Origin: Afifella marina DSM 2698 | GTDB taxonomy: Bacteria; Pseudomonadota; Alphaproteobacteria; Rhizobiales; Afifellaceae | NCBI RefSeq assembly: GCF_900102695.1 | Contig: NZ_FMVW01000001.1 | Coordinates: forward strand, 434,001 to 498,000 | Length of the DNA stretch: 64,000 nt | Reading direction: 5' to 3' | Shown here: piece after piece, positions 45,637 to 56,761 of the stretch | How the letters are laid out: each line of letters begins with the position of its first letter | Numbering within the stretch: position 1 is the stretch's first letter | Program-made: the position numbers and the translations under genes | Notes under the pieces: model-generated | What the model was told of the DNA's origin: nothing | Database searches by the model: none | The model's input: only the letters and a program-made list of their open reading frames with translations

Positions 45637-48600
45637 TCAACTGCACCCGCTCGTCGACCCGCACGTGTCGCATTTCAGGCACGTGCCGTTGCGGACCATG
45701 GTGAAGTTGCCGCATTCGGTGCAGGCCTCGCCCTCGTAGCCCTTCATCCGGGCCATCGCGACCTGCGTCGCCTTGTCGGGGCTTGCGGCCGTCTCCGGCT
45801 CTGGCTCGTTGATGTCGAGCGGCGCCACATGAGCGTGTTGTTCCGCCTCCGGGGCGAGATCCCGCTTGAAGGCGAGGTTGCCCTTGGCCATCGGCTGGCC
45901 TGAGGAGATCGCCGTCACGTTGGAGCTTGCGGGCTTTGCCGGAGCCGTGTCGGCGGAGCCTTTCGGCTCGTTGCCGGCAAACACCCGGAACCGGCTCGTC
46001 TGGCCGCGCACCAGCCCGTGCGAGACGGGGGCAGGCGCCGGGCGATCACCTTCCACGCCACGTCCGATCGAGGTGGAGCGGATATCCTCCGGGGAGACAT
46101 GCGCGAGATCGTGGCGGCCGAGATAGGAGATGGCGAGCTCGCGGAAGACGTAGTCGAGGATCGAGGTGGCGTTCTTGATCGCCTCGTTGCCGGTCACCAT
46201 GCCCGCCGGTTCGAAGCGGGTGAAGGTGAAGGCGTCGACATATTCCTCAAGCGGCACACCGTATTGCAGGCCGAGCGAGATGGCGATGGCGAAATTGTTC
46301 ATCATGGCGCGGAAGGCGGCGCCTTCCTTGTGCATGTCGATGAAGATCTCGCCGATGCGTCCGTCGTCGAACTCGCCGGTCCTGAGATAAACCTTGTGGC
46401 CGCCGATGATCGCCTTCTGGGTATAGCCCTTGCGGCGGTTCGGCAGTTTTTCGCGCTCGCGCACATGCACTTCGCGCTCCACGATCCGCTCGACGATCTT
46501 CTCCGCCGCGATCGCCGCCTTCTGCGGCGTGTTGGCGGCGGCGATCTCTTCCACGAGATCCTCCGCCTCGTCCTCGTCGTCGGAGAGAAGCTGGGAGTTG
46601 AGAGGCTGCGAGAGTTTTGAGCCGTCGCGGTAGAGCGCATTGGCTTTGAGGCCGAGCTTCCAGGACAGCATATAGGCGTTCTTGCAATCCTCGACGGCCG
46701 CATCGTTCGGCATGTTGATCGTCTTGGAGATGGCGCCGGAGATAAAGGGCTGAGCCGCCGCCATCATGCGGATATGGCTTTCCACCGACAGATAGCGCTT
46801 GCCGAGCCGCCCGCAGGCATTGGCGCAATCGAAGACCGGCAGATGCTCGTCCTTGAGGTGCGGCGCGCCTTCAAGTGTCATCGCCCCGCAGCAGAAGGTG
46901 TTGGCGGCCTCGATCTCGCTCTTGGAAAAGCCGAGATGGGCGAGAACGTCAAAGGCGGGATCGGCCATCGCTTCGGCCGAGACGCCGAGAGACGTCATTT
47001 CCTCGTCGCCGAGCGTCCAGCGGTTGAAGACGAACTTGATGTCGAAGGCGGAGGCAAGAGCTGCCTTCACCTTGGCGATCGCCGCATCCGACATGCCCTT
47101 CTCCTGAAGGGCCGCAATATTCACGCCCGGGGCATCGTCGAGCGAGCCGTGACCGACGGCATAATCGGCGATGTCGGACATCTGTTCGGCCGTATAGCCG
47201 AGCCGCTTCAGCGCCTCCGGCACCGCCCGGTTGATGATCTTGAAATAGCCGCCGCCGGCGAGCTTCTTGAATTTCACCAGGGCGAAATCGGGCTCGATGC
47301 CGGTCGTGTCGCAATCCATGACGAGGCCGATCGTGCCGGTCGGGGCGAGCACCGTCGCCTGGGCGTTGCGATAGCCGTGCTTCTCGCCGAGATCGAGCGC
47401 CCGATCCCATGCCGCCTTTGCGTGCTCCGACAAGGCCTTGCCGTCCTCGCCGAGGCGAACGCAGATGTCATGATCGAGCGGCACCGGATTGGTGTTGAGC
47501 CCGTCATAGCCCGTGGCCTCGCCATGCGCGGCCTGCCGATGGTTGCGGATGACGCGCAGCATATGCGCCCGGTTCGGCGGAAAGCCCTGGAAGGCGCCGA
47601 GTTCGGCGGCCATTTCCGCCGACGTGGCATAGGCGGTGCCCGTCATAATGGCGCTGATCGCGCCGCAGATGGCACGGCCTTCCTCGCTGTCATAGGGGAT
47701 GGCCGAGCTCATCAGAAGGCCGCCGATATTGGCGAATCCAAGACCCAGCGTGCGGAACTTGTAGGAAAGCTGTGCGATCTCCTTCGACGGGAACTGCGCC
47801 ATCAGGACGGAGATCTCAAGCACGACCGTCCACAGCCGCACGGCATGCTCGAAGGCTTCCACGTCGAAGGCGCGGTGACCGCTCTCATCGGCCTCCTTCA
47901 GGAACTGCAGAAGGTTGAGCGAGGCGAGATTGCAGGCCGTGTCGTCGAGGAACATGTACTCCGAGCACGGATTGGAGGCGTTGATGCGCCCCGAGGCCGG
48001 GCAGGTGTGCCAGTCGTTCATCGTCGAGTTGAAGTGGAGGCCGGGATCCGCCGAGGCCCAGGCGGCAAAGCCGATCTGGTCCCACAATTCGCGGGCCCGC
48101 ACACGCTTGGCGACCTTGCCGTCGATGCGGTTGATGAGATCCCATGTGCCGTCGGATTCCACCGCGCGCAGAAAGTCGTCGCGGATCGACACGGAATTGT
48201 TGGAGTTCTGCCCCGAAACGGTGAGGTAGGCCTCCGAATCCCAATCGGTGTTGTAGGTCGGGAATTCGATGTCGGTGTAGCCCTGGCGCGCGAACTGGAT
48301 GACGCGGCGGATATAGGCCTCCGGCACCTGCGCCTTCTTGGCGGCGCGCACTTCGCGCTTCAAGGCCGGGTTCTTGGCGGGCTCGAAGCAATCGCCGCCC
48401 GGGCCCTCGCAATTCACGCAGGCGCGCATCACGGCTTTGAGATGCTGCGAGACGATTTTCGAGCCGGTGACGAGGGCGGCCACCTTCTGCTCTTCGCGCA
48501 CCTTCCAGTCGATGTACTGCTCGATATCGGGATGGTCGATGTCGACGATCACCATCTTCGCCGCGCGCCGCGTCGTGCCGCCCGACTTGATGGCGCCCGC

Positions 48601-49392
48601 TGCACGGTCGCCGATCTTGAGGAAGCTCATCAGGCCCGACGACTTGCCGCCGCCCGACAGCTTTTCTCCTTCGCCGCGCAAGTTCGAAAAGTTCGAGCCG
48701 GTGCCCGAGCCGTATTTGAACAGGCGCGCCTCACGCACCCACAGATCCATGATGCCGCCCTCGTTGACGAGGTCGTCGGCGACCGACTGGATGAAGCAGG
48801 CATGCGGCTGCGGGTGCTCGTAGGAGCTCTTCGACTTGACGAGTTTTCCAGTTTGGAAATCGACGTAATAATGGCCCTGGCTCGGCCCATCGATGCCATA
48901 GGCCCAGAACAGGCCCGTATTGAACCATTGCGGAGAGTTTGGCGCCGCCTTCTGGGTGGCGAGCATGTAGCGCATCTCGTCGAAGAAGGCTTCCGCGTCC
49001 TCTTCGCCGTCGAAATAGCCGCCCTTCCAGCCCCAATAGGTCCAGGCGCCGGCGAGCCGGTCGAAGACCTGGCGCGCGTCGCTCTCAGAACCGGTGCGCT
49101 CTTCCTCGGGCAGGTCGGCAAGTGCCTCCGAATCGGCGACGGAGCGCCACAGGAAGGAGGGGATAGAATTCTCTTCGACGCGGGTCAGCCGCGCCGGCAC
49201 GCCCGCCTTGCGGAAATATTTCTGCGCCAGGATGTCGGCCGCCACCTGGCTGAACTGCGCCGGCACCTCGAAATTCTCCAGCCGGAAGACGACAGATCCG
49301 TCCGGATTGCGGATCTCGCTGGTGGCTGTACGAAATTCGATGGACGCGTAGGGCGACTGCCCCGTCTGCGTGTAGTGGCGCGCGATCCGCAT
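45637..49392 (-). CDS. nrdJ: Adenosylcobalamin-dependent ribonucleotide reductase (class II)
   Basis: Makes deoxyribonucleotides with a B12-generated radical, independent of oxygen. The 1251-residue protein has [70 protein letters not shown] (active-site Cys), the [17 protein letters not shown] finger loop, and a C-terminal zinc-type cysteine cluster CTECGNFTM...CDTCGSTSG that may recycle the active site. The length is that of the large alphaproteobacterial class II enzymes. NrdR boxes lie upstream. The organism must make or import cobalamin unless another RNR is present. Confidence 0.97.
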   Translation of the reverse strand: MRIARHYTQTGQSPYASIEFRTATSEIRNPDGSVVFRLENFEVPAQFSQVAADILAQKYFRKAGVPARLTRVEENSIPSFLWRSVADSEALADLPEEERTGSESDARQVFDRLAGAWTYWGWKGGYFDGEEDAEAFFDEMRYMLATQKAAPNSPQWFNTGLFWAYGIDGPSQGHYYVDFQTGKLVKSKSSYEHPQPHACFIQSVADDLVNEGGIMDLWVREARLFKYGSGTGSNFSNLRGEGEKLSGGGKSSGLMSFLKIGDRAAGAIKSGGTTRRAAKMVIVDIDHPDIEQYIDWKVREEQKVAALVTGSKIVSQHLKAVMRACVNCEGPGGDCFEPAKNPALKREVRAAKKAQVPEAYIRRVIQFARQGYTDIEFPTYNTDWDSEAYLTVSGQNSNNSVSIRDDFLRAVESDGTWDLINRIDGKVAKRVRARELWDQIGFAAWASADPGLHFNSTMNDWHTCPASGRINASNPCSEYMFLDDTACNLASLNLLQFLKEADESGHRAFDVEAFEHAVRLWTVVLEISVLMAQFPSKEIAQLSYKFRTLGLGFANIGGLLMSSAIPYDSEEGRAICGAISAIMTGTAYATSAEMAAELGAFQGFPPNRAHMLRVIRNHRQAAHGEATGYDGLNTNPVPLDHDICVRLGEDGKALSEHAKAAWDRALDLGEKHGYRNAQATVLAPTGTIGLVMDCDTTGIEPDFALVKFKKLAGGGYFKIINRAVPEALKRLGYTAEQMSDIADYAVGHGSLDDAPGVNIAALQEKGMSDAAIAKVKAALASAFDIKFVFNRWTLGDEEMTSLGVSAEAMADPAFDVLAHLGFSKSEIEAANTFCCGAMTLEGAPHLKDEHLPVFDCANACGRLGKRYLSVESHIRMMAAAQPFISGAISKTINMPNDAAVEDCKNAYMLSWKLGLKANALYRDGSKLSQPLNSQLLSDDEDEAEDLVEEIAAANTPQKAAIAAEKIVERIVEREVHVREREKLPNRRKGYTQKAIIGGHKVYLRTGEFDDGRIGEIFIDMHKEGAAFRAMMNNFAIAISLGLQYGVPLEEYVDAFTFTRFEPAGMVTGNEAIKNATSILDYVFRELAISYLGRHDLAHVSPEDIRSTSIGRGVEGDRPAPAPVSHGLVRGQTSRFRVFAGNEPKGSADTAPAKPASSNVTAISSGQPMAKGNLAFKRDLAPEAEQHAHVAPLDINEPEPETAASPDKATQVAMARMKGYEGEACTECGNFTMVRNGTCLKCDTCGSTSGCS

Positions 49393-49515
49393 AATCTCTC
49401 CTCATCCCAAGGGTCGGCCATGCTGGCCGCCCTTTGCCTGGAGTCCGTTTGAAAGGACTGCCGCTTTTGTCCCAGAGAATGGCTCGCCCCCGATGTGGCG
49501 GGGTCGCAAGCCGAT

Positions 49516-49563
49516 CCTCCATATATAGTGTAAACAAACCCCTAAATCCACCATATATTGCGG
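49516..49563 (-). promoter_or_regulatory. Pair of NrdR boxes upstream of nrdJ
   Basis: CCTCCATATATAGTGT (49516-49531) and CCACCATATATTGCGG (49548-49563) both fit the NrdR consensus ACACWATATATWGTGT in the core. Their centres are exactly 32 bases apart, three helical turns, the spacing known for NrdR box pairs. They lie about 125 bases before the nrdJ start, so NrdR probably represses nrdJ when ATP/dATP is high. Confidence 0.85.
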
Positions 49564-49877
49564 TTGTGTGACGGCGGGGTTCGTTTGATCAAGGCACAGC
49601 TAAGGGCCGAGCGCGGGCCCGGACTCTCACTCGAAAACTGTGATTTTACGCTGACTTAAGACGGCGACGCCGTGGGCGCCTGTCGTTGTCCGGAAGCTAT
49701 GTGCTTCGGCGCCGTCTCGTCAATCCCTTGTGGGCATCACAAGCGATGAATCGAGATGTTGTGGAGGAAGCGGAGATATGTGGGGAAAAGAGTGCACGCT
49801 GCCTTCGTTGCCGGCCCCTTGCATCGAGGCGATTCGCTCAAGCCAGCAAAGGCTTTGCCGGCGGTTTTTCGGGCTTT
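49564..49877. other. Gene-free stretch between nrdJ and the GGDEF-EAL gene
   Basis: No credible gene is seen. It contains the region upstream of the NrdR boxes and the downstream end of the cyclic-di-GMP gene. Short open frames at 49686-50006 and 49730-49987 run into that gene on the opposite strand and have no family features. Confidence 0.4.
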
Positions 49878-52052
49878 CTAGGGGCGCTGCCGGCCCGGCC
49901 AGCCAAGCACGCGGCCGTGCAGATCGAGAAGCGGCATCGCCATGCCGAAGAGCCGCCCCTGGCCTTCAGGACAGCCATGCGTTTTGAGCCATTGCGCCTG
50001 TTCTGATGTCTCCACCCCTTCAGCCGTCACCCCGAGGCCGAGGCTCTTGGCAAGCGACAAGATCGCCTCGACGATCGCCGCATGGGTGTCGTCAGCACAG
50101 ACCGAGGTGATGAAGCTCTGCTCGATCTTGAGGCGCGTCACCGGATAGCGGGTGAGCATGGAGAGTGAGGCGTAGCCGGTGCCGTAATCGTCGAAGGCGA
50201 GGGAGCAGCCGAGCTCGGTGATTCGGTCGAGCCTGGCGAGGGTCGCCTCGTCGTTGGACAGAATCACGTGCTCGGTGATTTCGATCTCGAGGAGATGTGC
50301 CGGCAGACCGCTTTCCGCGAGGCAACGCTCGATCGTGCGGTCGAGTGCGCCGCTCTGCAGCTGCGCTGAAAACAGATTGACCGCGACGCGCAAAGGTTCG
50401 CCTTGGGCCGCCAGTTTTGCCGCGTCGAGACAGGCTCGCCGCAGCACCCAGTCTCCGGTCGGCCGCGCCCAACGACTCTGGGCGAGGATCGTCAGAAAGT
50501 CTTTCGGCTCGAGCAGGCCCCGATCCGGATGACGCCAGCGCAAGAGCGCCTCGGCGCCGATGATGTTTCCATCCTGCAGCGCGACCTGCGGCTGATAGAA
50601 GAGGTCGAATTCGTCCTCTTTGAGCGCCCGCTCGAATTCATCGCAAAGCTGCTGCCGTCGGTGCAGGCGCTCACGCAGCGCCGGCGCGAAGAACGCCGTT
50701 TCGCCGGGGCCGGCCCGCTTTGCCTCGGCAACGGCAAGATCGGCTTCAACGAGAACCGTGCCCACGCCGTCGCGGTGCTCCTTGGCAAAAGCAATGCCGA
50801 TGCCGGCCGAAAGATGCACGCTGCGTTCGGGGGCCGGGAAGGGGAAGGCGAAAGCCTCGTGGATCTGTTGTGCTATGGCGAGCGCCTGACCGTTGTGATC
50901 CAACCCGGGAAGGAGCACGCCGAATTCGTCGCTGCCGAGGCGGGCGATGGGCGCCTCGTCGGGGATCACATCGCGCAGCCGCCGCGCCACGGCGCGCAGA
51001 ACCTCGTCGCCGATCGCATGGCCGAATCGGTCGTTGGTATCTTTGAAATTGTCGATGTCGACGATCAGAAAGCCCATGCTCGTTGCATGCGCCCCATGCT
51101 CTTTAAAGAGTTGTGTGAGCCGCCGCCGGTTCGGGAGACCTGTGAGGTGGTCGTAATGCGCCAGTCGGAAGAGCGTTTCCTGTTGCCAGCGCCTCTCGGT
51201 GATATCGCCCAGCGTGCCGATGATGCGCGAAAGCGTGCCGTTCGCACGAAAGACGAGGCGGGCGGAACATGTGGCCCAGATCGTTTCGGCAGGGTTCCCG
51301 CGGCGGATGCGAAACTCGGTCTCGAAGCGCTCTTGCGTGCGCCGTGCCACCGCATCACGGAAAAGAACCATCAAAGCCTGGCGGTCATCCGGATGGAGAA
51401 CGGCATAGCGCTCCTTGCGCGTCAGGCGAAGGCCGGGGCGCTGCAGGAGTTGAGCCGCGGTTTTCGACAGCCAGGTGACGCCTGTTGCAACGTCATATTC
51501 CCAGATGCCGAGGCCGGTGCTTTCCAGAGCAAGCCGCAAACGTCCCTCGCTCAGACTGAGCGCGGCTTCCATCGTGACATGCTCATGGATGTCGCTGACT
51601 GTGCCGACCCATTCCTGCACGCCGCCCTCGGGAGCACTCAGCGGAATGCCGCGCCCACGTGTCCAGCGATACGAGCCGTCGGCCTGACGGAGGCGATAAT
51701 GCATGTCAAAGGGGTGCACCTCGGCGAGGCAGCGATGCCACTGTGCGAGCATCGGCTCCCGGTCGTCTGGATGCACGAGCGCGACGCAGGCAAACGGCAG
51801 GGACCTCGGAACCTCTATCTGGCGCGTATCCGCGAGCGCCGCCAAAGGCGTTCCATCGGGCGCTGCGCGCCAGATCAAAAGCGCGCCCGTCTCTGCGACG
51901 GCGCGAGCGCTCTCTTCCGGCGAATAGCGCTGCATCTCGCTGCTCGTTGCGGACACCGTGCCTGCCTGCCTTTCCCGTGCTTTGTTCAGCTTGTTTTTGG
52001 CAAGATTGACGAGGAGATGGACCGGCGAAGGCCTTTGCTGCGATGCACCCAT
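49878..52052 (-). CDS. PAS-GGDEF-EAL cyclic-di-GMP signalling protein
   Basis: Cytoplasmic protein of 724 residues with two PAS/PAC units (about 45-165 and 170-290), a GGDEF domain (about 295-450) and an EAL domain (about 465-715). GGDEF is written GSDEF in ARLGSDEFGVLL and no RxxD inhibition site precedes it. EAL keeps EALLRWRHP, VAVNLF, EIEITEHV, FDDYGTGYASLSML and AEGVET, but the usual KIDRSF is KIEQSF. It may be a phosphodiesterase with a regulatory GGDEF half; activity is uncertain on both sides. It stands alone. Confidence 0.92.
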   Translation of the reverse strand: MGASQQRPSPVHLLVNLAKNKLNKARERQAGTVSATSSEMQRYSPEESARAVAETGALLIWRAAPDGTPLAALADTRQIEVPRSLPFACVALVHPDDREPMLAQWHRCLAEVHPFDMHYRLRQADGSYRWTRGRGIPLSAPEGGVQEWVGTVSDIHEHVTMEAALSLSEGRLRLALESTGLGIWEYDVATGVTWLSKTAAQLLQRPGLRLTRKERYAVLHPDDRQALMVLFRDAVARRTQERFETEFRIRRGNPAETIWATCSARLVFRANGTLSRIIGTLGDITERRWQQETLFRLAHYDHLTGLPNRRRLTQLFKEHGAHATSMGFLIVDIDNFKDTNDRFGHAIGDEVLRAVARRLRDVIPDEAPIARLGSDEFGVLLPGLDHNGQALAIAQQIHEAFAFPFPAPERSVHLSAGIGIAFAKEHRDGVGTVLVEADLAVAEAKRAGPGETAFFAPALRERLHRRQQLCDEFERALKEDEFDLFYQPQVALQDGNIIGAEALLRWRHPDRGLLEPKDFLTILAQSRWARPTGDWVLRRACLDAAKLAAQGEPLRVAVNLFSAQLQSGALDRTIERCLAESGLPAHLLEIEITEHVILSNDEATLARLDRITELGCSLAFDDYGTGYASLSMLTRYPVTRLKIEQSFITSVCADDTHAAIVEAILSLAKSLGLGVTAEGVETSEQAQWLKTHGCPEGQGRLFGMAMPLLDLHGRVLGWPGRQRP

Positions 52053-52209
52053 ACGGCCCTTATTCGCCGTGGGGTAGAAATCGGTCGGGCCGTTCGCCTG
52101 GACGAATCACTTACCCGGAGATTATCGCTTTTTTATGCGGTGTCTGGAATGAGGCGAAACGTACAAACTGTCGAAAAGCTATGTCTTTTTCGCGCTTTGT
52201 GTGAAGCCC

Positions 52210-53082
52210 TCACATCGTCGGAACGGCTTCTCGAACAGGCTCCCGCGAGGGCGTTGGCGGTTGCGAATACGCCTCGATGAAGTCACCCAAATCGGCGAGC
52301 AGAGGTGCTTTGCGCTGCAGCAATGGCAGCAGGGTTCCGATCAGATCCGCATGGCCGATTTTCGGATAGGTGACATGCGTGACGTCCTCGTTGCCGAAGC
52401 TGCGCAGCTTTCTGGCGAGGCGTTCCGAATTGGCCGGATCGACGGTCCGGTCGGCATTTCCGGTGGCTAGAAAGATCGGCGGTGTCGGCCCGTCAACGAA
52501 AGCGATCGGTTGGCTTGCCGCCCGCGTCTCCAGGGGAAAGACGCGTTTGTAGCGCTCCTCTTCGAGCGGCAGGAAATCGTAAGGACCGGCGAGGCCGATC
52601 GCGCCTTCCACAACCGTCTCCACCGAGCTGCCGGCTTTTGCGAGATAGCGGCGGTCGAGGGTCAGAAGGAAAGCGATCTGGGCTCCGGCCGAATGCCCGG
52701 CGAGAAAGACCGGGCGGCGGACCCCGTCGGCTTTGCCTGAGGCGAGGAAAGCGACGGCCTTCGCCCCGTCTTCGACGAACTGCGGAAAGTGCACGTCCGG
52801 ATAGAGGCGGTAATCGGGGATTGCGACGTCGCAGCCGAGCATCGTGAGCGCCTGGGCGATGAAACGATAATCCGCCTTTTTGCCGCTGTCCCATCCGCCG
52901 CCATAGAAAAACACCACCAGCGGTGTGTTCTCGCGCGGTGATTCGCTCTTGTAGAGATCGAGCTTGTGGCGCGGTCCCACGCCGTAGGCGATGTCGGATA
53001 TCCGCTGATAGCCCCGCTTCGGGGAGGTGAGGTCGGCAAACCGCAAGGCGGCGTCCTGCCAGAGATAGGAAAGTGACAACAT
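52210..53082 (-). CDS. Alpha/beta hydrolase (HSL/carboxylesterase type)
   Basis: Probable esterase or lipase. The 290 residues hold the oxyanion motif FFYGGGWDSG, the nucleophile elbow FLAGHSAGAQIAF, an acid residue probably in TGNADRTVDP, and the His in IGHADLIG. The N-terminus YGVGPRHKLDLYKSES and the overall order match the BD-FAE/HSL group. No signal peptide is evident, so it is probably cytoplasmic. It is divergent from aroQ; substrate unknown. Confidence 0.85.
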   Translation of the reverse strand: MLSLSYLWQDAALRFADLTSPKRGYQRISDIAYGVGPRHKLDLYKSESPRENTPLVVFFYGGGWDSGKKADYRFIAQALTMLGCDVAIPDYRLYPDVHFPQFVEDGAKAVAFLASGKADGVRRPVFLAGHSAGAQIAFLLTLDRRYLAKAGSSVETVVEGAIGLAGPYDFLPLEEERYKRVFPLETRAASQPIAFVDGPTPPIFLATGNADRTVDPANSERLARKLRSFGNEDVTHVTYPKIGHADLIGTLLPLLQRKAPLLADLGDFIEAYSQPPTPSREPVREAVPTM

Positions 53083-53219
53083 GGTGAAGAAGTTGGTGGG
53101 AACCTGGCCTCTATTATGGCTGCCGCGGCGAAATGGTTGCGGGAAACCGGCCGCGTTCGTTTGACCCGCTCGTCAAAACGTCTAAAACACGCCCAATTGC
53201 CCACCTCCTTAATGGCTGC

Positions 53220-53672
53220 ATGGCGCCCGTCCTCCATATCCTCAACGGTCCAAATCTCAACCGCCTCGGTGTCCGGGAACCGTCGATCTATGGGATGGCT
53301 ACGCTTGCCGATATCGAAGCGATGTTGCGCGACCGCCTTCAGGAGCGGGGATACGATTTGATTTTTCGTCAGACCAACCATGAAGGCGAACTTGTCGAGT
53401 TCGTCCATGCGGCGGATGGCGCGAACGGTGTGGTGCTCAATGCGGGCGCCTACACCCATACTTCCGTGGCGCTTGCCGATGCGGTGCGTTCCATCGCTGC
53501 GCCCGTCATTGAAGTGCATTTGTCGAACGTCTTCGCTCGCGAAGCGTTCAGACACCATTCTTATATCGCGCCGGTGGCGCAGGGTGTGGTCTGTGGCTTC
53601 GGCGCGCAGTCCTACTGGCTGGCAGCCGAGGCGCTGATCGAGATGAACGAGGCCGGGAGGCTTGAGACTTAG
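53220..53672 (+). CDS. aroQ: Type II 3-dehydroquinate dehydratase
   Basis: Third step of the shikimate pathway: 3-dehydroquinate to 3-dehydroshikimate. The 150-residue protein has VLHILNGPNLNRLGVREPSIYG (catalytic Tyr in SIYG), FRQTNHEGELVEFVH, NAGAYTHTSVAL, and VHLSNVFAREAFRHHSYI with the catalytic His. The start at 53220 is the standard family start; a frame open to 53133 is not used. The gene lies 2 bases before accB, in an aroQ-accB-accC-aat run. Confidence 0.96.
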   Translation: MAPVLHILNGPNLNRLGVREPSIYGMATLADIEAMLRDRLQERGYDLIFRQTNHEGELVEFVHAADGANGVVLNAGAYTHTSVALADAVRSIAAPVIEVHLSNVFAREAFRHHSYIAPVAQGVVCGFGAQSYWLAAEALIEMNEAGRLET

Positions 53673-53674
53673 GC

Positions 53675-54145
53675 ATGGCTGAAAAGAAGCGTGCGATCGA
53701 CAAGGAGCTGGTGCGTGAGCTGGCTGAGCTCCTGAAGGAAACTGAGCTTTCCGAGATCGAAATCGAAAACGAAGATTTGCGCATCCGCGTGGCGCGCAAT
53801 CTGGGTCCGGCACCGGCGGCGAATTATGCCGTCTCCGTTCCGGCGGAAGCTTCACCCTCCGCACGCGACGCGGCGGACGCATCAGAGGCGATCGACGATC
53901 CGAGCCGGCATCCGGGCTGCGTTCCTTCGCCCATGGTGGGCACGGTCTACCGTGCGCCCGCGCCAGGCGCGCGGCCTTTCGTCGAAATCGGCGATACGGT
54001 GCGCGAAGGCCAGACGGTCCTCATCGTGGAAGCGATGAAGCACATGAACGAAGTCGCGGCTCCGCATTCCGGACGCGTCAGCGCCGTCCTCGTCGAGGAT
54101 GGCCAGCCGGTGGAATACGGCGAGCCCCTGTTGATCATCGAATGA
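53675..54145 (+). CDS. accB: Biotin carboxyl carrier protein of acetyl-CoA carboxylase
   Basis: Carries CO2 on biotin between AccC and AccAD for malonyl-CoA synthesis. The 156 residues have an N-terminal helical region with [21 protein letters not shown], a Pro/Ala-rich linker, and the biotinyl domain (about 80-156) with the biotinylated Lys122 in [10 protein letters not shown] (AMKHM in place of AMKMM, within the family range). It is spaced 2 bases after aroQ and precedes accC. Confidence 0.96.
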   Translation: MAEKKRAIDKELVRELAELLKETELSEIEIENEDLRIRVARNLGPAPAANYAVSVPAEASPSARDAADASEAIDDPSRHPGCVPSPMVGTVYRAPAPGARPFVEIGDTVREGQTVLIVEAMKHMNEVAAPHSGRVSAVLVEDGQPVEYGEPLLIIE

Positions 54146-54162
54146 GACGAACAGGCGGGCCG

Positions 54163-55527
54163 ATGTTTTCCAAGGTTCTGATCGCCAATCGCGGGGAAAT
54201 CGCACTCAGGATCCTGCGTGCCTGCAAGGAGCTGGGCGTGCAGACCGTGGCTGTGCACTCAACCGCCGATGCGGACGCCATGCATGTGCGTCTCGCCGAC
54301 GAGAGCGTGTGTATCGGTCCACCCTCGGCGTCCCAGAGTTATCTCAACATTCCGACGATCGTCTCCGCCTGCGAGATCACCGGCGCAGATGCCGTGCATC
54401 CGGGCTACGGCTTCCTGTCGGAAAACGCGCGCTTTGCCGATATTCTCGCCGCCCACGGCATCACCTTCATCGGCCCGACGGCCGAGCATATCCGCCTCAT
54501 GGGCGACAAGGTGCAGGCCAAGGAAACGGCGATGGCGCTCGGGATCCCGGTCGTTCCGGGGTCCAAGGGCGCAATCACCGATGCCGCAGAAGCCTCCCGG
54601 ATCGCTGCCGAAGTCGGCTATCCCGTGCTTTTGAAGGCCGCAGCCGGTGGCGGTGGTCGCGGTATGAAGGTGGCCAACGGACCGGATGAAGTGGCGTCGG
54701 CGCTCGCAACGGCCAAAGCCGAAGCGATGGCCGCCTTCGGCGACGATTCCATGTATGTGGAAAAATACCTCGCCAATCCGCGCCATATCGAAGTGCAGGT
54801 CATGGGCGACGGCGAGGGGACAGCGATTCATCTCGGCGAGCGCGATTGTTCGCTGCAGCGCCGCCACCAGAAGGTCTGGGAAGAGGCGCCGTCTCCCGCC
54901 CTCAACGAGGAAGAGCGCAGCCGCATCGGCGAAACCGTTGCCAATGCCATGGCCAATCTCGGCTATCGCGGCGCCGGCACCGTCGAATTCCTTTACGAGA
55001 ACGGCGAGTTCTATTTCATCGAAATGAACACCCGCCTGCAGGTGGAGCACCCGGTGACGGAGGCGGTGACTGGCATCGATCTCGTCGTCGAACAGCTTCG
55101 CGTGGCGGCCGGTTCGCCTCTCTCCGTGCGCCAGGAAGACGTGGTCATCAGGGGCCACGCCATCGAATGCCGCATCAACGCGGAAAACCCGGAGACCTTT
55201 TCGCCCTCTCCGGGCCGCATCAGCTATTATCACCCGCCGGGCGGCCTCGGCGTGCGTGTCGATTCGGCCGTCTATCAGGGCTACCGGGTGCCGCCGCACT
55301 ACGACAGCCTGATCGGCAAGCTGATCGTCTATGGGCGCACGCGGGTGGAATGCATGATGCGCCTGCGCCGCGCCCTCGACGAATTCGTTGTCGATGGGAT
55401 CGAGACGACGCTGCCGCTCTTTCGTGATCTTGTCGCGAACGCCGATATCGCCAATGGCGCCTATGATATCCGCTGGCTCGAGAAGTTCCTGGCCGACACG
55501 CGCTCGCGCGACAAGCTGATCGCCTGA
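54163..55527 (+). CDS. accC: Biotin carboxylase subunit of acetyl-CoA carboxylase
   Basis: ATP-dependent carboxylation of the biotin on AccB. The 454-residue protein has [20 protein letters not shown], the ATP-grasp glycine loop [28 protein letters not shown], and the catalytic/bicarbonate region [14 protein letters not shown]. The ATG at 54163 gives the normal N-terminus; an in-frame ATG at 54142 overlapping the accB stop is possible. The gene is 4 bases before aat. Confidence 0.96.
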   Translation: MFSKVLIANRGEIALRILRACKELGVQTVAVHSTADADAMHVRLADESVCIGPPSASQSYLNIPTIVSACEITGADAVHPGYGFLSENARFADILAAHGITFIGPTAEHIRLMGDKVQAKETAMALGIPVVPGSKGAITDAAEASRIAAEVGYPVLLKAAAGGGGRGMKVANGPDEVASALATAKAEAMAAFGDDSMYVEKYLANPRHIEVQVMGDGEGTAIHLGERDCSLQRRHQKVWEEAPSPALNEEERSRIGETVANAMANLGYRGAGTVEFLYENGEFYFIEMNTRLQVEHPVTEAVTGIDLVVEQLRVAAGSPLSVRQEDVVIRGHAIECRINAENPETFSPSPGRISYYHPPGGLGVRVDSAVYQGYRVPPHYDSLIGKLIVYGRTRVECMMRLRRALDEFVVDGIETTLPLFRDLVANADIANGAYDIRWLEKFLADTRSRDKLIA

Positions 55528-55531
55528 GCCG

Positions 55532-56209
55532 ATGCGCGGCGAAGACGCATTCGCCATTACGCCCGATATTCTGCTCAAGGCCTATGCCTGCGGCATCTTT
55601 CCGATGGCCGATTCGGCCGACGACCCGAATCTGTTTTGGGTCGAGCCACATGAGCGGGGCATCATCCCGCTCGACACGTTCCATGTGCCGCGCCGGCTAA
55701 GGCGAACCATGCGCTCCGGGCTTTTAGAGATCCGCGTCGACACCGATTTCGACGCGGTGATCGGCGGCTGTGCCAGGCGGCGTCCAGGTCGCCGCTCGAC
55801 ATGGATCAACGGCGAGATCCGTCGTCTCTTCGGGGCGCTCTTCAGGCGCGGCTATGTGCATACGGTCGAGGCCTGGCAGGAGGGAAGGCTGGTCGGCGGC
55901 CTCTATGGCCTGTCGCTCGGCGGCGCTTTCTTCGGCGAGAGCATGTTCTCAGACGTGCGCGATGCCTCGAAGGTGGCCCTCGTCTCCCTCGTCGAACGTC
56001 TCCGCACGGGCGGCTACGTGCTCCTCGACACCCAATTCACCACAACGCATCTCGAGACCTTCGGCGCCGTATCGGTGTCGCGCGCGAGCTACCAGGAGAT
56101 GCTGGAAGAGGCGCTTCAGGTGGAGGCCGACTTCTTCCGCCTCGACAAAATAGATCAGGGTTCCGCCGAAGAGACCGAAGACGAGGGCGACCCGGCGGGC
56201 CGCGCTTAG
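55532..56209 (+). CDS. aat: Leucyl/phenylalanyl-tRNA--protein transferase
   Basis: Adds Leu or Phe to proteins with N-terminal Arg or Lys, marking them for ClpAP degradation (N-degron pathway). The 225 residues show [28 protein letters not shown], the [20 protein letters not shown] core, [18 protein letters not shown], and [21 protein letters not shown], the family motifs. Its stop overlaps the stop of the opposite-strand DUF2155 gene by a few bases. Confidence 0.95.
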   Translation: MRGEDAFAITPDILLKAYACGIFPMADSADDPNLFWVEPHERGIIPLDTFHVPRRLRRTMRSGLLEIRVDTDFDAVIGGCARRRPGRRSTWINGEIRRLFGALFRRGYVHTVEAWQEGRLVGGLYGLSLGGAFFGESMFSDVRDASKVALVSLVERLRTGGYVLLDTQFTTTHLETFGAVSVSRASYQEMLEEALQVEADFFRLDKIDQGSAEETEDEGDPAGRA

Positions 56210-56673
56210 TCTTCCGGCGGGGCTTCTTCCTCGGTTCCCTGACTGCTGTCGGGTGCCAGCTCGGGCAGAGCATCGGGCCCGCGCGGCTCTTCGCTCATCT
56301 CGTCGACGCTCGCCTTACAATTGATGAGCCACACGTCATAGACCGGATGCTCAACAGCGTGCAGGCCGGGGCTCGAGGCGAACATCCAACCGGTGAAGAT
56401 GCGCTGCACTTCGTTGGAAAGCGTGATTTCGTCGATCTCGACGAACGACGTCGTCTGCTCCGGCTCCGTCGGCGGGCGCGTATCGCACACCCGCGGCGTC
56501 ACCTGCAGCGCGCCGAATTGTACGGTCTCGTCGATCCGCACATCGAAGGTGATGATCCGGCCGGTGATCTTGTCGAGGCCGCGAAACACGGCCACGGGAT
56601 TCTTAATGGGCTCTGCCGCAGCACCCTGGATCGACATGGCGATCGCAAGAGCGGCGAGAAAAATCCGCGTCAT
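56206..56673 (-). CDS. DUF2155 periplasmic protein
   Basis: Exported protein of 155 residues with a signal peptide ([20 protein letters not shown]), the DUF2155 core [67 protein letters not shown], and an acidic Glu/Pro tail. The two core cysteines could pair. The start at 56673 begins at the signal peptide. In my memory this family is often next to the NDUFA12-type gene, as here; function unknown. Confidence 0.85.
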   Translation of the reverse strand: MTRIFLAALAIAMSIQGAAAEPIKNPVAVFRGLDKITGRIITFDVRIDETVQFGALQVTPRVCDTRPPTEPEQTTSFVEIDEITLSNEVQRIFTGWMFASSPGLHAVEHPVYDVWLINCKASVDEMSEEPRGPDALPELAPDSSQGTEEEAPPED

Positions 56674-56761
56674 AAAAGCTATCCGTTCAAAGGGAACGCG
56701 ATCCGAAGAGTTCCGCTTGGCGCCTAGGGCGCTGTGCAAAGACACCCTTTGTGCGGCAGGA

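Noticed and set aside
46774-49452. 892-codon open frame opposite nrdJ
   Set aside because: Mirror frame of a certain class II RNR; composition is Arg/Gly/His-rich without domains.
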